Source: Stieleria varia
GTDB taxonomy: Bacteria > Planctomycetota > Planctomycetia > Pirellulales > Pirellulaceae
NCBI RefSeq assembly: GCF_038443385.1
Contig: NZ_CP151726.1
Coordinates: 3,906,001 to 3,970,000 of the forward strand
Reading direction: 5' to 3'
Length of the DNA stretch: 64,000 bases
Part shown: positions 25,414 to 36,217 of the stretch, piece by piece
Layout: every line of letters begins with the position of its first letter
Numbering within the stretch: position 1 is the stretch's first letter
The notes under the pieces: generated by a model
Databases searched by the model: none
Told to the model about the DNA's origin: nothing
Seen by the model: the letters and a program-made list of their open reading frames with translations, nothing else
Translations under genes and position numbers: made by a program

Positions 25414-26760
25414 TCAAATCCCAGCCATTTTCTGAAGCGTTACATTCGCTTTGTCTCGGAGCAGTTGTCGAATTTCTTCCATCGCACGGTGAACCGTGTC
25501 GGCGTAACCAAGGACTTCCAACGGTGGGAGTGGGCCAGCGGATATCAGCATTTTAGCAATCTGTTCTTGCGAGTATTTCTTTCGAAGAAATGCCAAACAG
25601 GCTCGAAAGTCATCAGCGGCGTCTGAGTTTGGATCGGCGACATCGACTTCGCCGGTACAAATATCATTACCGTAGATTTCATTGTCGAGTCCTGCCGCAT
25701 GTAATGCGGCACGTCGGTAGATGCACGGCATACATTGCCCACAACCATCAGCGTTTCGCCGAACCCACCACATCGTGTGCCCCGGCTTAGCACAAGATGT
25801 GCTCAGAGAAGCTGTGTTCGCAAGCAAGTCTTGATTGGCACACAACGAAACGGCCTCGCCTTTGGTCATGCCGATCAAAGGATTCTCAATAGGATGATCC
25901 AACCCCACGGCGATGAGCCACCGCTGAAGCAACGACAAATAGTACGGGTGGGCCGTTCGGGTCGAGCAACTGCCTCGACGAGCAGGTGTCAGCGGAACAT
26001 TTAGGGCAATCGTCCCGTTCTCAGGGATAAGCAAGGTTGTTCCAGAGCCTAGATGTTCGGCCACAGTAATGCCAAGCGCTATGAAGAGAAGAGACCGACT
26101 TCGCATTGTGATTTCAGGACTCTTTTCACAATTGCCGACACCAACGAGGATTGGCTCGCATTGATTTGGATATTGAGATTGGAGTGCCGTCACTAGCTGC
26201 TTCTGGTCTTTCTCGACGCCGCCGATATTCGGATCGTGATGCCCCACTAATGCGATTCGTCCGCCTTTCGACTCTTCAAGCAAGTTTATAGCGCCGATCA
26301 ACGAGTCCAATCCTCCCGAGAACAAGCACGTCATGTTTGCTCGTGCAAACCTCGGCTGTATTCGAGATCTTCGCTGACGGCGTTTTCCGCGTAGGATTTG
26401 TTGGGTGCGTTCTGTAAACGTCAATCGCCATTTGTCGCCACTTAGAAAACTTACACATTCATTGATTGTCTTTGACGCTTTTGACCAACGGGTCGAGTCC
26501 TTGACAGGGATCGTAACGTCAAACGATCTCTCCCATCCATTCTCTGCTTCGGATCGTGGAGTCAGCTTGTCGAGTGAGTAGACCGTTGTGGCGACAACGA
26601 GAAAGTCCAATGCCGTATCCGTCGGGCTGCGTACAGACTTCAGCAACTTGGAGAAATCAAAATACAGTTCCGAGATGGTTACGTCGTCTGCGCAAAGGTT
26701 AATGACCGCCCCTTCGTGCGAAGTTACTTCAGTGGCGGAAATCTTGACTGACGCCTTCAT
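25414..26760 (-). CDS. qatC: QatC, QueC-like PP-loop protein
   Basis: 448 residues. The PP-loop ATP-pyrophosphatase motif SGGLDS is at 148-153. A C-terminal cysteine cluster (Cys323, then C-GQC-MPC at 340-346) matches the zinc site of QueC, the 7-cyano-7-deazaguanine synthase of preQ0 biosynthesis. QatC is about twice as long as QueC, with an N-terminal extension (1-140). No other queuosine gene is nearby, so a role in modifying a nucleobase or protein in defence is likelier than tRNA queuosine synthesis. Starts 3 bp after qatB. Confidence 0.92.
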   Translation of the reverse strand: MKASVKISATEVTSHEGAVINLCADDVTISELYFDFSKLLKSVRSPTDTALDFLVVATTVYSLDKLTPRSEAENGWERSFDVTIPVKDSTRWSKASKTINECVSFLSGDKWRLTFTERTQQILRGKRRQRRSRIQPRFARANMTCLFSGGLDSLIGAINLLEESKGGRIALVGHHDPNIGGVEKDQKQLVTALQSQYPNQCEPILVGVGNCEKSPEITMRSRSLLFIALGITVAEHLGSGTTLLIPENGTIALNVPLTPARRGSCSTRTAHPYYLSLLQRWLIAVGLDHPIENPLIGMTKGEAVSLCANQDLLANTASLSTSCAKPGHTMWWVRRNADGCGQCMPCIYRRAALHAAGLDNEIYGNDICTGEVDVADPNSDAADDFRACLAFLRKKYSQEQIAKMLISAGPLPPLEVLGYADTVHRAMEEIRQLLRDKANVTLQKMAGI

Positions 26761-26763
26761 TTG

Positions 26764-27483
26764 CTACTCGAATACTGCCAAGGTGTTGCTCATTATCGTC
26801 TGTGCCATCTGGGTTCCTTCTCGCCCGAACCAGTCAATTTTTGTGAGATCTGACCCGACCGTTTTGTTTGCCAAGTCGGACTTCAACACGTCTCGTATAG
26901 AGTCGAGGTATGAGTTGGCTTTTTGGTCGCCATGCTTCTTCAGCAGTTGACCGAAGAATACACGGCAAAACTGCTCGAACAGATAGTTGCCAAAGTATGC
27001 CATCATGAGTTCTCCCAAACCATCACCGTCCATTCTCTCAAGAAGAGCCGCTTCAAGTTCGTCCGGTGATGCAACGTCCTTGCATACCTCATCCATCGTT
27101 CTCGACAGTGCGTTTCGTGCATCGACGGAATCGATATCGCCGTCAGTGCCACCGCAAAGCGACACGATCCCAAGAAGCGTCTCTGTAACAGATTTTCCAA
27201 CGAGATCCTGTAGACCATTGTTTCGGAGTGCGTTGTCGAGCCCGTCCCTCGCTACCGACGAAAGGAATCCGCCGAGAGATCGAGCAGCGCTCTTGGCAGT
27301 TCTGCCGCTACCCAATTGCCCTCGCCCTGAAGACATTCGACCAGAACCACCATTGGTCGAAATGTAATCTCGAACGAGGTCACGAGCTATCGTTGGCGTA
27401 GGTGTTTGCCCGCCCGAGCATGTTACGCTGCTCTTGACGTTTTTCCAATTTGGAGGCGCTGAATAATCCGCCGACGTACCCAT
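26764..27483 (-). CDS. qatB: QatB, Qat defence component of unknown function
   Basis: 239 residues, MGTSADYSAPPNW start, then a glycine/serine-rich stretch (SGRMSSGRGQLGSGRTAKSAARSLGGF) and a helical C-terminal half (ELEAALLERMDGDGLGELMMAYFGNYLFEQFCRVFF). QatB proteins have no established biochemical activity. Identification is from position between the KAP ATPase and the QueC-like gene, from size, and from the GTS...P-type N-terminus. Starts 7 bp after the qatA stop. Confidence 0.85.
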   Translation of the reverse strand: MGTSADYSAPPNWKNVKSSVTCSGGQTPTPTIARDLVRDYISTNGGSGRMSSGRGQLGSGRTAKSAARSLGGFLSSVARDGLDNALRNNGLQDLVGKSVTETLLGIVSLCGGTDGDIDSVDARNALSRTMDEVCKDVASPDELEAALLERMDGDGLGELMMAYFGNYLFEQFCRVFFGQLLKKHGDQKANSYLDSIRDVLKSDLANKTVGSDLTKIDWFGREGTQMAQTIMSNTLAVFE

Positions 27484-27490
27484 CGGTTAT

Positions 27491-29446
27491 TTACCCTTTG
27501 CCTTTGGAAAGTTGCGTGATCATTTTCCCGACTTTTGTGTCGGTGCCTTTGAGCGACTCGATGACAGAGTGCAGCACTGGCTTGGTTTCTGGCTTAGCCT
27601 TGATGAGTGTCAGCAGGTCACCTCCCACAGCAGGTGGAATCGATGACGCTGGAATTCCAGTGATTGCTGAAGCCAATTGACTTGCTGCATCTCTGACATT
27701 GCCTTCGATCAAGGATCGATAGGCGTCAAACGAAGCTTTCTTGGACGGGTTCTGCATCACGTTTCGTTCCAGTAACTCAAGAAGCATTTCAACTTCAACT
27801 TCCTCGAACTCACCTGCGCTTATCGTCGCCTTGCTCTTCATTGCGGCATTGTCGCTAATGAGCCCCTCGAAGACACGGCGAACAATCGGCGGCACCATCG
27901 ACATGCCAGTGATTGATGATTGCAATCGATCACGAGCGATCCAGAAGTAGTCTCGAAGATCTATGCCGCTTAGCGAAGGCTTCATCTTGAGCCAGCGGAT
28001 GAGCTTGGGCTTAGCCCATTCGTCAGGGATTTCCGATCTCAACTTGCCTTCTTCAATTGTGTCGCCCAACGCACCTTCAAAAGTTTGGATTTGTGAAGGG
28101 AATCCGTTCTGCGATGCCTGCCACTCGTAGAGTTCTCGAAACTTTTTGTCGTTCGAGTATTCAAGAATCATCAGCTTCACGAGAATATCATCTTTGATGT
28201 TTGTTAACTTGGCGACCTCTGCGAGTTTCTTCCTAAGAACAAACGCATTTAGAAACCGCTTTACCTGCCGAGGGTTTCCCTTGAGCCCCTCCGTAATCAG
28301 AGGTGCAGCGCCAGCAGAGAAAACGAGAGCATTGACAAGCTGTTCTGGGAGTATCGCAGTTCCAGCTTTCTTGGCCGCTTGCTCAACTGCGGAATATCCG
28401 AAAACAGAGTAGCGGTCATTTGTGCGATGTTCGTCGCATGCGTTTACAGTCGCCTCAAAAAGTTCGTCCGTGAGATGCGTTTGGCAAAATAGAAGCGCCA
28501 TATACGTTTCTATCTCGGCAGGCGAAAGTCGTGGCAATCGATACGGAAACTGAATCAGCTTCTCAAGGTAGTCAGTCACGATGGTCGGAGCTTCTTCTTC
28601 GACTCCGCCATCATGGTCACTGTACTTCCATGAAATGGCGTGTCGAACGATACGAGGATCGGCACCAATCACGAAGGCTGTATGGTCAACATTTAGGAAG
28701 AGCTTTATCGCTTCCAAGTTCTCGATGATCCGTTCTGGTGAACAGCGATCAAGATCGTCAATGAGGACAACAAGAGAATCGACATCTGAATCTTGAAGTA
28801 GTTTGCCAAACTTCTCACGGAAGGTACGCACATCGAGTGGGCCGGGGCTTGATTGGTCTTTTTTGATAAGTCCCTCCCAATCGACCTCGCCTTCACCTTC
28901 ACCGGCGTCCTTAGCTTTCGGTGCAGCGGCACTATCCGGGTTCGTTGCCGCACCCGGTATCAATCCGCCGACACTGGTGGCGAGCGATGGCACGATGGAC
29001 GTGCCACCGGTGACGTAAGCTGCGATTGCTGGAACTGCTACATGCTTCAAGCCGAGATGAGCAACTCGCATCCAGTTAACGGATTTCAGCAGGGACGCAC
29101 AGCCGTCACGCATCTTGGGTCCAAACCGCTTGTGTTCACCCAACGCAATCAACACTGAGCTTAAGATGGCAGACTTGGCGTCGTCGTAGCCTTCGAACAA
29201 CCACCCGTTGAAATACAGACAGGCGGTTCGCTCGCATCGTTCATGCTCTTCCGAGCCTTTGTCCCAAGCGTCGGGATCAAAAGATTGTTCGAGCATCTTC
29301 ATCAAGCTTGTCTTGCCTCCACCCCAGTCAGCAAAAACGCCTAGCGTGACAGGTAGTAGCGATTGGTCGGTCACTACAGACCGAATTAAGTCTGCGTGGA
29401 CACGAAACCCAAGCAAATCGAGAGATGTTTCGTTATCGGTCCACAT
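27491..29446 (-). CDS. qatA: QatA, KAP-family P-loop NTPase
   Basis: 651-residue ATPase, first gene of the Qat operon. Walker A is GVFADWGGGKTSLM (36-49) and Walker B is LVVLIDDLDRCSP (225-236); the D-D-L-D-R form is typical of KAP NTPases. Between them, at about 135-168, is a hydrophobic Gly/Ala-rich segment, consistent with the membrane insertion found in KAP proteins. The C-terminal half is helical. It is transcribed divergently from the methyltransferase operon, with ~175 bp between the two starts, so promoters for both defence units share this interval. Confidence 0.92.
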   Translation of the reverse strand: MWTDNETSLDLLGFRVHADLIRSVVTDQSLLPVTLGVFADWGGGKTSLMKMLEQSFDPDAWDKGSEEHERCERTACLYFNGWLFEGYDDAKSAILSSVLIALGEHKRFGPKMRDGCASLLKSVNWMRVAHLGLKHVAVPAIAAYVTGGTSIVPSLATSVGGLIPGAATNPDSAAAPKAKDAGEGEGEVDWEGLIKKDQSSPGPLDVRTFREKFGKLLQDSDVDSLVVLIDDLDRCSPERIIENLEAIKLFLNVDHTAFVIGADPRIVRHAISWKYSDHDGGVEEEAPTIVTDYLEKLIQFPYRLPRLSPAEIETYMALLFCQTHLTDELFEATVNACDEHRTNDRYSVFGYSAVEQAAKKAGTAILPEQLVNALVFSAGAAPLITEGLKGNPRQVKRFLNAFVLRKKLAEVAKLTNIKDDILVKLMILEYSNDKKFRELYEWQASQNGFPSQIQTFEGALGDTIEEGKLRSEIPDEWAKPKLIRWLKMKPSLSGIDLRDYFWIARDRLQSSITGMSMVPPIVRRVFEGLISDNAAMKSKATISAGEFEEVEVEMLLELLERNVMQNPSKKASFDAYRSLIEGNVRDAASQLASAITGIPASSIPPAVGGDLLTLIKAKPETKPVLHSVIESLKGTDTKVGKMITQLSKGKG

Positions 29447-29621
29447 GCGTTCGTTCCCATCGTTGAATTGCTGCCCAGTCGGCGTCCGCTGACTTGCGTT
29501 TGCCCTACCGGAATTTCCAGCGGCTCCATTTCAAACTCCACCTGATCGACAAGTGTAACGGAGTTTGGTAAGGTTGGCCAAGCACAGGCATAGCCCTTTC
29601 GTGGCAGGTGGAGACCGGCTC

Positions 29622-29876
29622 ATGGACAGACTTAAAGACTTTTTGCGCATCTCAGAGGCTGCGGAGTATCTCGGCGTTTCGCCGAACACTCTTCGCAACT
29701 GGGAAAACGCTGGCAAGATCGCTGCACATCGGCATCCGGTGAACGGCTATCGGTTGTTCAAGCAGGAAGAACTCGATGCGTTGCTGCGACCAATCCAGTC
29801 CAGCGAGGCAGAGGAGCCGGATGAAGATTCCGGCGAGAAGAAAAGTAAACGTAAACCAACCAAAAAACCTCGGTAA
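29622..29876 (+). CDS. MerR/HTH_17-type DNA-binding protein
   Basis: 84 residues from the Met at 29622, which follows GGTGGAG. The N-terminus is a MerR-like helix-turn-helix: LRISEAAEYLGVSPNTLRNWENAGKI, then a wing (HPVNGYRLFKQEEL). The tail is highly charged and lysine-rich. Its stop codon overlaps the start of the methyltransferase gene (TAATG). Such small HTH proteins commonly lead restriction-modification or mobile operons. Here it probably autoregulates the plus-strand operon and perhaps qatA, since it sits at their shared promoter region. Confidence 0.85.
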   Translation: MDRLKDFLRISEAAEYLGVSPNTLRNWENAGKIAAHRHPVNGYRLFKQEELDALLRPIQSSEAEEPDEDSGEKKSKRKPTKKPR

Positions 29877-32227
29877 TGGGGCAACCGAAGGCGATGGAAA
29901 ATACAGATTCAAAATCAACTGAGCCGCTGCAACATGAGCAGGATGGCGGCGATCTCAATGAGATCGAACAGAAACTCTGGAATGCCGTTGAGCGGCTTCG
30001 AATAAACTCCGGGCTGAAGTTCGATGAATATGCCAAGATGGTTCTTGGGTTGATATTTCTTGGTTACGCCAACAAGCAAGCCACGAAAGACGAACCATTT
30101 GGTGACGTAATCATCCTTCCGTCAGTTGCGAGTTGGAATCATTTGCTCGCCCAGCCCGACTCGCAAATTGGCGATGCGCTCAACAAGGCAATGGTTGCCG
30201 TCGAGTTCGAGAATCAACGGCTCGATGGGGTGCTAACGCAATCCGACTACAATCGACCACACACGCCTCCCCTTGCCGACCTGCTAAGGCTCTTCTCGGA
30301 GGCATCCAGTAACACAAGCGTCAACACATTTGCAAGTTTCTATGAGTTCTTCCTCGACCGATTTGCTCGTGCGTCGGGTGAGCGTTCAGGTGAGTTCTCG
30401 ACACCACAGGAAATAGCGACCCTCCTGATTGAGCTTGTGAAGCCCCAGCAAGGGATGAGCGTTTATGACCCCTGTGTCGGGACGGCGGGCTTTTTGCGGG
30501 AAGCCATGCGATACGCCTCCCGATCCGAGCTAGGCGGTCATCGGCTTTCGTTGTTCGGACAGGAGATCAATCAGGAGATCCTGTCGATTGGCAGGATACA
30601 CTTAGCTGTAAATGGAGAACTGGATGCTGACCTGCGCCTAGGCAACACGCTGATAGATGCTCGGCACACTGACCACGACCGGTTAATGCAATTCGACCGA
30701 GCGATTGCAAACCCACCGTTCTCAGTCTCGGTGCATGGAGCGGATCTCGAAGACGACCCATTTGGTCGTTTTCGATACGGAATCCCACCGAGAAGCACTG
30801 CCGACTTCGCCTTCATTCAGCACATGATTGCCGCTCTGAAGCCAGACGGAATCATGGCCGTTGTTGCTCCTCATGGCGTGCTGTTTCGTGGAGGTCGTGA
30901 GGGAAAGATACGCCAAGGAATTTTGGAGGATGACTTACTTGAAGCTATCATCGGCCTGCCACCTGCGCTTTTCTATGGGACAGGAATATCTGCGGCGGTA
31001 TTGGTCATCAATAAGAGCAAGCCGCCCGAACGAGTTGGCAAGGTTCTCTTCATCAATGCGGATCGAGATTTTGAGCGAGAGGGAAAGCTGAACACGCTTC
31101 AACCCGAGCACATTAAACGCATTACAACCACTTTCGACGAGTATGCCGACGTTGAGCGATTCTCACGAGTCGTTGAGATGGACGAGATCCGGGCGAATTC
31201 TTTCAACCTAAACATTCCCCGTTACGCCGATTCGTCACCACTTGCCGGACTCGTCACTCAGTACGACAACTTTGCCAAGCATACCATCAAAGAATTGGCG
31301 GTCGAGGTTAACAGAGCAAAACGGGGCGGCGAATTTGAGGACAAACCGAATTCTGTCTATGTACCGATGACGGGTAAACGCTCGACCGACAATCTTGAAG
31401 AACTGGGTGAAAAACACGACCGATACTATCAGGTCGTTCTCAATGAACAGGCCATCAATTCATATGTGGCTCAGTTTCTCGGCACCTCCGTTGGCCAGCA
31501 CGCTCTTTCGGTGATGACCGTGGGAAGCGTCATTCAGCGGCTCAGCAAAGATGACCTACACGAGTGTATCATTGCGGTGCCGGATCTTGAGACACAGCAG
31601 GAGATCGTCACAACGCACCGAAAGCTGTCGGCTCTTAAAGCAGCGATCAACGAGTTCGACCAAGAGTTGTCGCTAAATCCGACCGGCTTGACCGAATTCC
31701 AAAAGCAACTGGATTCGATGCTGTCTGTCATCGGCGGGTTATCTGAAGCAGACCACCTGCGAAGCATCATTCGTCAGGGCGAGTCAAAGACGGTCGAGTT
31801 CAAGGAGACATTCAGCCTCGATCTCAAGAAAGAAACGAAAGAGAAGTATATCGAAGAAGCTTCTCTCAAGACGGTCGTCGCATTCCTGAACTCTGACGGC
31901 GGCATACTGCTGGTGGGCGTCAGCGACGACGAGAAGATTGTTGGAATAGACGCTGAACTGAAGAAGTTTCACAAAGATGTTCTGGACAAGTTTCTGCTGC
32001 ACTTTAAGAACACGATGCGACAACGAGTTGGTGAAGAATTCTATCCGTTCATCAATTATCAGATTGCTGAAGCAGAAGAACGAAGAGTATTGGTCGTCGA
32101 ATGCAAGCAGGCGGAACGTCCCTGCTTTCTGGACGAGAAAGTGTTCTACGTCAGAACGAATCCAGCGACGGACAAGCTGGAGGGAACGAAGCAGTATGAG
32201 TACATAAAGCATCGATTTGGTGGTTGA
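29876..32227 (+). CDS. N6-adenine methyltransferase fused to specificity-like segment and AlbA_2 domain
   Basis: 783 residues with three parts. Residues ~25-430 form an HsdM-type N6-adenine methyltransferase: helical N-terminus, FYEFFLDRFA...GEFSTPQEIA, SAM motif VYDPCVGTAGFL (197-207) and catalytic NPPF (279-282). Residues ~440-625 look like half an HsdS: YVAQFLGTSVGQHAL, VIQRLSKDDLHECIIAVPDL and a TQQEIV helix. Residues 628-783 are an AlbA_2 (Schlafen-like DNA-binding) domain: ESKTVEFKETF, FLNSDGGILLVGVSDD, VFYVR. So methylation, target recognition and an extra nucleic-acid-binding module are on one chain. A separate HsdM-HsdS-HsdR set follows 42 bp downstream. Function within that system is unknown. 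Confidence 0.85.
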   Translation: MGQPKAMENTDSKSTEPLQHEQDGGDLNEIEQKLWNAVERLRINSGLKFDEYAKMVLGLIFLGYANKQATKDEPFGDVIILPSVASWNHLLAQPDSQIGDALNKAMVAVEFENQRLDGVLTQSDYNRPHTPPLADLLRLFSEASSNTSVNTFASFYEFFLDRFARASGERSGEFSTPQEIATLLIELVKPQQGMSVYDPCVGTAGFLREAMRYASRSELGGHRLSLFGQEINQEILSIGRIHLAVNGELDADLRLGNTLIDARHTDHDRLMQFDRAIANPPFSVSVHGADLEDDPFGRFRYGIPPRSTADFAFIQHMIAALKPDGIMAVVAPHGVLFRGGREGKIRQGILEDDLLEAIIGLPPALFYGTGISAAVLVINKSKPPERVGKVLFINADRDFEREGKLNTLQPEHIKRITTTFDEYADVERFSRVVEMDEIRANSFNLNIPRYADSSPLAGLVTQYDNFAKHTIKELAVEVNRAKRGGEFEDKPNSVYVPMTGKRSTDNLEELGEKHDRYYQVVLNEQAINSYVAQFLGTSVGQHALSVMTVGSVIQRLSKDDLHECIIAVPDLETQQEIVTTHRKLSALKAAINEFDQELSLNPTGLTEFQKQLDSMLSVIGGLSEADHLRSIIRQGESKTVEFKETFSLDLKKETKEKYIEEASLKTVVAFLNSDGGILLVGVSDDEKIVGIDAELKKFHKDVLDKFLLHFKNTMRQRVGEEFYPFINYQIAEAEERRVLVVECKQAERPCFLDEKVFYVRTNPATDKLEGTKQYEYIKHRFGG

Positions 32228-32268
32228 TTGAAGTCCGTGAATACACGACGTAATGATCAGGACGAAAA

Positions 32269-34878
32269 ATGAGCCAGCAGACGATTGAATTTGAAATGGA
32301 TGACAAAGCGAAAGCTAAGCCGAAGGCCAAGCCTGAAAAGCTGACGCTGGCTAAGTTGGAGCGGCGGCTGTTTGAGGCTTGCGATATTCTTCGTGGTAAC
32401 ATGGATGCTTCGGAGTTTAAGGAATACATCTTTGGGATGCTGTTTCTGAAGCGGCTGAGTGACCAGTTCGATCACGACCGGGAGAAACTGCGGCAGAAGT
32501 ACACGAAGGACAAGCTGCGTGAGGATCTGATCAAGAAGCAGCTTGAGAACCCGGACAAGTACGACTTCTACGTTCCTGAGAAAGCTCACTGGAGCAAGAT
32601 CAAGCACTTGAAGCAGTCCGTTGGTTCCGGGCTGAACAAGGCGTTGGCGGCTATTGAGGATGCCAACCCGGATGCGCTGCAAGATGTGTTGAAGGCGATC
32701 AACTTCAATCGCAAAGTCGGCCAGCGGACGATGGACGACAGCATTCTGATCGAGTTCATCCAGCACTTCGATGAGATCCCGCTGTCCAACGACGACTTCG
32801 AGTTTCCCGATTTGCTAGGAGCGGCTTACGAGTACCTGATCAAATACTTTGCCGACAGTGCCGGGAAGAAGGGTGGCGAATTCTACACGCCTGCCGAAGT
32901 CGTCCGCATGATGGTGCATGTGCTGGAACCGCAGGAAGGCATGAGCGTCTGCGATCCTTGTGCCGGTTCGGGCGGTATGTTGATCCAGTCACGGCATTAT
33001 GTCGAAGAGATCGGCGGCAATCCCCGAGACCTCTCGTTGGCCGGTCAGGAATTGAATGGCGGGACTTGGGCTGTCTGCAAGATGAACATGATCCTGCACG
33101 GCATTCGCAGTGCCGACATCCGGCAGGGTTGCACGCTGAAGAACCCTCAACATCGAGACAAAGCGACGGGTGAGATTCGTCGGTTTGATCGAGTGATCGC
33201 CAATCCGCCTTTTGCTCAAAACGCTCCCAAGAAAGCCGATGTTGAATTCCCCGAGCGGTATCACACGTTCACGAAAGGCAAGAAGGCGGACCTGATGTTC
33301 GTGCAGCACATGGCTTCGTCGCTGAAGAGCGATGGCAAGTTGGCTGTGGTCATGCCGCACGGTGTTTTGTTTCGCAGCGGGGAAGAGAAAGACTGCCGCA
33401 AGCGGTTCATCAAAGAAGGCATCTTGGAAGCAGTCATCGGTTTACCTGCGGGGCTGTTCTATGGAACGGGCATCCCGGCCTGCGTGCTGGTCATCAACAA
33501 AGATGGGGCGAGTAAGCGGAAGAGCGTGCTGTTCATCAATGCCGATCTGGAATTCAAAGAGAGCAAGAACCAAAACTCGCTGCGGCCCGAAGACATCGAG
33601 AAGATCACGCACGTCTACCACAAACATCTGGACGTGCCGAAGTATTCTCGTAACGTGCCGATCAAGGAACTTGAGGACGAAGAATTCAACCTCAACATTC
33701 GTCGCTACGTCGATAACAGTCCGCCACCTGAACCGCATGACGTGCGAGCACACTTGCATGGCGGTATACCGTTGTCCGAGGTCGATGCACTTGGCCCATA
33801 CTTCGACAACTACGCTGGGCTGCGAGAACTACTGTTTCAGCCACGAGACGAGAACTACCTCGACTTTGCCGAGGCGATCCAAGGCAAGGACGACATCAAG
33901 CCGTTGATCGAATCGGCGGATGGCGTTCAGCAGAAGCACAAGCAGTTTCATCAGGCACTCGATAAGTGGTGGAAGAAACACGTTAGCGAGATCGAGGCTC
34001 TGCCCGACAACAAGAACGTGTTTGATCTTCGGCGACAGTTTCTTGGCAGTTTGGGCAAGGCGTTGGTGCCGCAAGGAATTCTCGATCTGCATCAGGTTCA
34101 CGGAGCCTTGGCCGCTTACATGAACTCTCTGGCGGCGGATTTCAAATCGGTAGCGGCGAGTGGTTGGGGGCCGGAACTGATTCCAGACGAAGACATCCTT
34201 CAATCACAGTTCCCTGAAGTGCTGGAAAAGATCGAACAGGATCACGCTCGCATTGCTGAATTGGAAGCGTTGTTTGCGACTGCCGATGCGAGTGAAGAGG
34301 GTGACGAGCCGGAAGAGTCTGAGGACGGTGTTTTGCCAAAGGAGTTGGTCAAATCGCTGAAGGCAGACAAGAAGGAGCTTACGGCCAAAGTCAAGCAGAT
34401 CAAGAAGCATGTGAAGTCCATGCGTCAGGACGCTAAACGGATGGAAGAAGCGGACTATTCGGAAAGCGAGATCAACGAAAAACTTGCCGAAGCCAGTGAC
34501 GACGAGGCGGAAGGGATCGAAGTTCAACAACAGATTGAAAAGATTGACGAACAATTGGCACGACACTCGGCGTTGGAAACCGAACTCAAGACGCTGAAGA
34601 GCGGCATCAAGGAAGTAGGGAAGCAACGAGACGAACTGGTTACTGCCGCCCGTTCCAAAATCAGTGTAGATGAAGCAAAGCAGTTGATCTTGGAACGGTT
34701 CCAGCGAGTTTTGAGTGAACGATACGATATGTACTTGCGACAGTACCAGCTTCTACTAACCAGTCAGATTGAAGCGATCTGCGGGAAGTACGCAGTCACT
34801 ACAAAAGCGATTTTAGCTGACAGGGACAAAGAAGCCGTCCAACTCAATAAATACTTGAAGGAGTTGGGGTATGAGTGA
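32269..34878 (+). CDS. hsdM: Type I restriction-modification methyltransferase subunit HsdM
   Basis: 869 residues, longer than usual HsdM (about 500). The N-terminal helical domain ([15 protein letters not shown]...[13 protein letters not shown]) precedes the Rossmann methyltransferase with [14 protein letters not shown]-binding [11 protein letters not shown] (228-238) and catalytic NPPF (312-315). The added C-terminal region (about 500-869) is mostly charged helix and coiled coil ([19 protein letters not shown]), as in some long HsdM proteins. With HsdS it methylates adenine within the recognition site. The stop overlaps the hsdS start by 8 bp. Confidence 0.95.
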   Translation: MSQQTIEFEMDDKAKAKPKAKPEKLTLAKLERRLFEACDILRGNMDASEFKEYIFGMLFLKRLSDQFDHDREKLRQKYTKDKLREDLIKKQLENPDKYDFYVPEKAHWSKIKHLKQSVGSGLNKALAAIEDANPDALQDVLKAINFNRKVGQRTMDDSILIEFIQHFDEIPLSNDDFEFPDLLGAAYEYLIKYFADSAGKKGGEFYTPAEVVRMMVHVLEPQEGMSVCDPCAGSGGMLIQSRHYVEEIGGNPRDLSLAGQELNGGTWAVCKMNMILHGIRSADIRQGCTLKNPQHRDKATGEIRRFDRVIANPPFAQNAPKKADVEFPERYHTFTKGKKADLMFVQHMASSLKSDGKLAVVMPHGVLFRSGEEKDCRKRFIKEGILEAVIGLPAGLFYGTGIPACVLVINKDGASKRKSVLFINADLEFKESKNQNSLRPEDIEKITHVYHKHLDVPKYSRNVPIKELEDEEFNLNIRRYVDNSPPPEPHDVRAHLHGGIPLSEVDALGPYFDNYAGLRELLFQPRDENYLDFAEAIQGKDDIKPLIESADGVQQKHKQFHQALDKWWKKHVSEIEALPDNKNVFDLRRQFLGSLGKALVPQGILDLHQVHGALAAYMNSLAADFKSVAASGWGPELIPDEDILQSQFPEVLEKIEQDHARIAELEALFATADASEEGDEPEESEDGVLPKELVKSLKADKKELTAKVKQIKKHVKSMRQDAKRMEEADYSESEINEKLAEASDDEAEGIEVQQQIEKIDEQLARHSALETELKTLKSGIKEVGKQRDELVTAARSKISVDEAKQLILERFQRVLSERYDMYLRQYQLLLTSQIEAICGKYAVTTKAILADRDKEAVQLNKYLKELGYE

Positions 34879-36217
34879 CAAGATCGGCAAGACCAATCGC
34901 CCGATTCCAGATGATTGGCGCATTGACTCCTTGAAAAGCGTTTCGCTGAACGGTGCAAAGAACGGTTTTTTCAAGAAGCCAGAACTCGTGGGAAGCGGTT
35001 ACAAGCTCGTCAACGTGTCGGAGCTATACCAATCGTTCGGCATTGACACACGAGTTGAATCGGTGGAGCGAGTTGCCGCAACGCCAGCAGATCTAGCCAA
35101 GTATGGAGTTGAGAAAGGAGATGTGTTTTTTACACGAAGTTCGCTCGTCCTGAGCGGAATTGCAGCCTGCAACATCGTTCGGCAACTCTGGGAGCCAACG
35201 CTCTTCGAGTGCCATGTAATGAAGATGTCTCCAGATACAAGCAAAATGTTTCCCGAGTTTGTGGCGTATTGCTGCCGTGATTCCTACTCACGGCGATACC
35301 TCATGGCTCAGGCAAAACAGACGACGATGACGACGATTTCGCAGCCTGAGATTGAGCAGTTACCGATTCCGGTCGCCCCTCTACCTGAGCAGAAAAAGAT
35401 CGCACGGATTCTGACGACGCTGGACAACTTGATTGAGAAGACCGAAGCGTTGATTGCCAAGTATCAGGCGATCAAACAGGGGATGATGCACGACCTGTTC
35501 ACCCGAGGCGTGGACTCCAGCGGCCAACTTCGCCCCACCCAACAACAAGCCCCCGACTTGTACAAGCAATCCGAACTCGGATGGATTCCGAAGGAGTGGG
35601 ATGAAGACACGCTAGGGAGTATTTGCAAGTGGATGAGCGGTGGAACACCGAGCAAGTCAAATGAAAGTTATTGGACGGGTGCGATTCCATGGGTAAGTCC
35701 CAAAGACATGAAGGTTTTTGAGATTTCAGACTCTGAAGATCACATCAGCGAAGAAGCCGCCAGAGTCGGTACTCGTCGAGTTCCTGCCGGGACCGTTTTG
35801 ATTGTTATCCGAGGTATGATCCTCGCACATTCGTTCCCAGTTGCGATTACAACGAGAGATGTCACCTTCAATCAAGACATGAAGGCACTGAGCTTCGACG
35901 ATACTGAAACTGCTCGATTCGTGGCCCATTGGTTCGTTACCCACAAAGCGAAAATGGTTGCTTTGGCCACGGCGTCGTCGCATGGCACGAAACGCTTCGA
36001 CCTAGCCGATGTGTATTCGATACCCATCGGTATGCCAACGAAGGAAGAACGGGAGCGGATAGTTGAGCGCATTGACGTACTGGATTCAAAGCAAAAAGCC
36101 GAAGACCGATACCTGAGCAAACTCCGAACCCAAAAATCGGGCCTGATGCAAGACCTGCTCACGGGCATAGTTCGTGTGAAAGTCGATGAAGCCGAGGAGT
36201 TTGTTGCCAATGTCTGA
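34871..36217 (+). CDS. hsdS: Type I restriction-modification specificity subunit HsdS
   Basis: 448 residues with the two-half layout of HsdS: target-recognition domain 1 (start [13 protein letters not shown], end [26 protein letters not shown]) and domain 2 ([17 protein letters not shown]...[13 protein letters not shown], end [19 protein letters not shown]). The conserved helical spacers separate the half-sites. Each domain should read one half of a bipartite DNA target; the target cannot be predicted from sequence here. It is flanked by overlapping hsdM and GIY-YIG genes. Confidence 0.95.
   Translation: MSDKIGKTNRPIPDDWRIDSLKSVSLNGAKNGFFKKPELVGSGYKLVNVSELYQSFGIDTRVESVERVAATPADLAKYGVEKGDVFFTRSSLVLSGIAACNIVRQLWEPTLFECHVMKMSPDTSKMFPEFVAYCCRDSYSRRYLMAQAKQTTMTTISQPEIEQLPIPVAPLPEQKKIARILTTLDNLIEKTEALIAKYQAIKQGMMHDLFTRGVDSSGQLRPTQQQAPDLYKQSELGWIPKEWDEDTLGSICKWMSGGTPSKSNESYWTGAIPWVSPKDMKVFEISDSEDHISEEAARVGTRRVPAGTVLIVIRGMILAHSFPVAITTRDVTFNQDMKALSFDDTETARFVAHWFVTHKAKMVALATASSHGTKRFDLADVYSIPIGMPTKEERERIVERIDVLDSKQKAEDRYLSKLRTQKSGLMQDLLTGIVRVKVDEAEEFVANV

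Noticed and set aside
25414-26760. Queuosine biosynthesis gene queC
   Set aside because: Length, N-terminal extension and qatA-B-C-D gene order point to Qat rather than preQ0 synthesis; no queD, queE or queF nearby.
29876-32227. BREX or DISARM methyltransferase
   Set aside because: No BREX (PglZ, BrxC) or DISARM (drmA/drmB) partner genes are adjacent, and HsdM/S/R follow.
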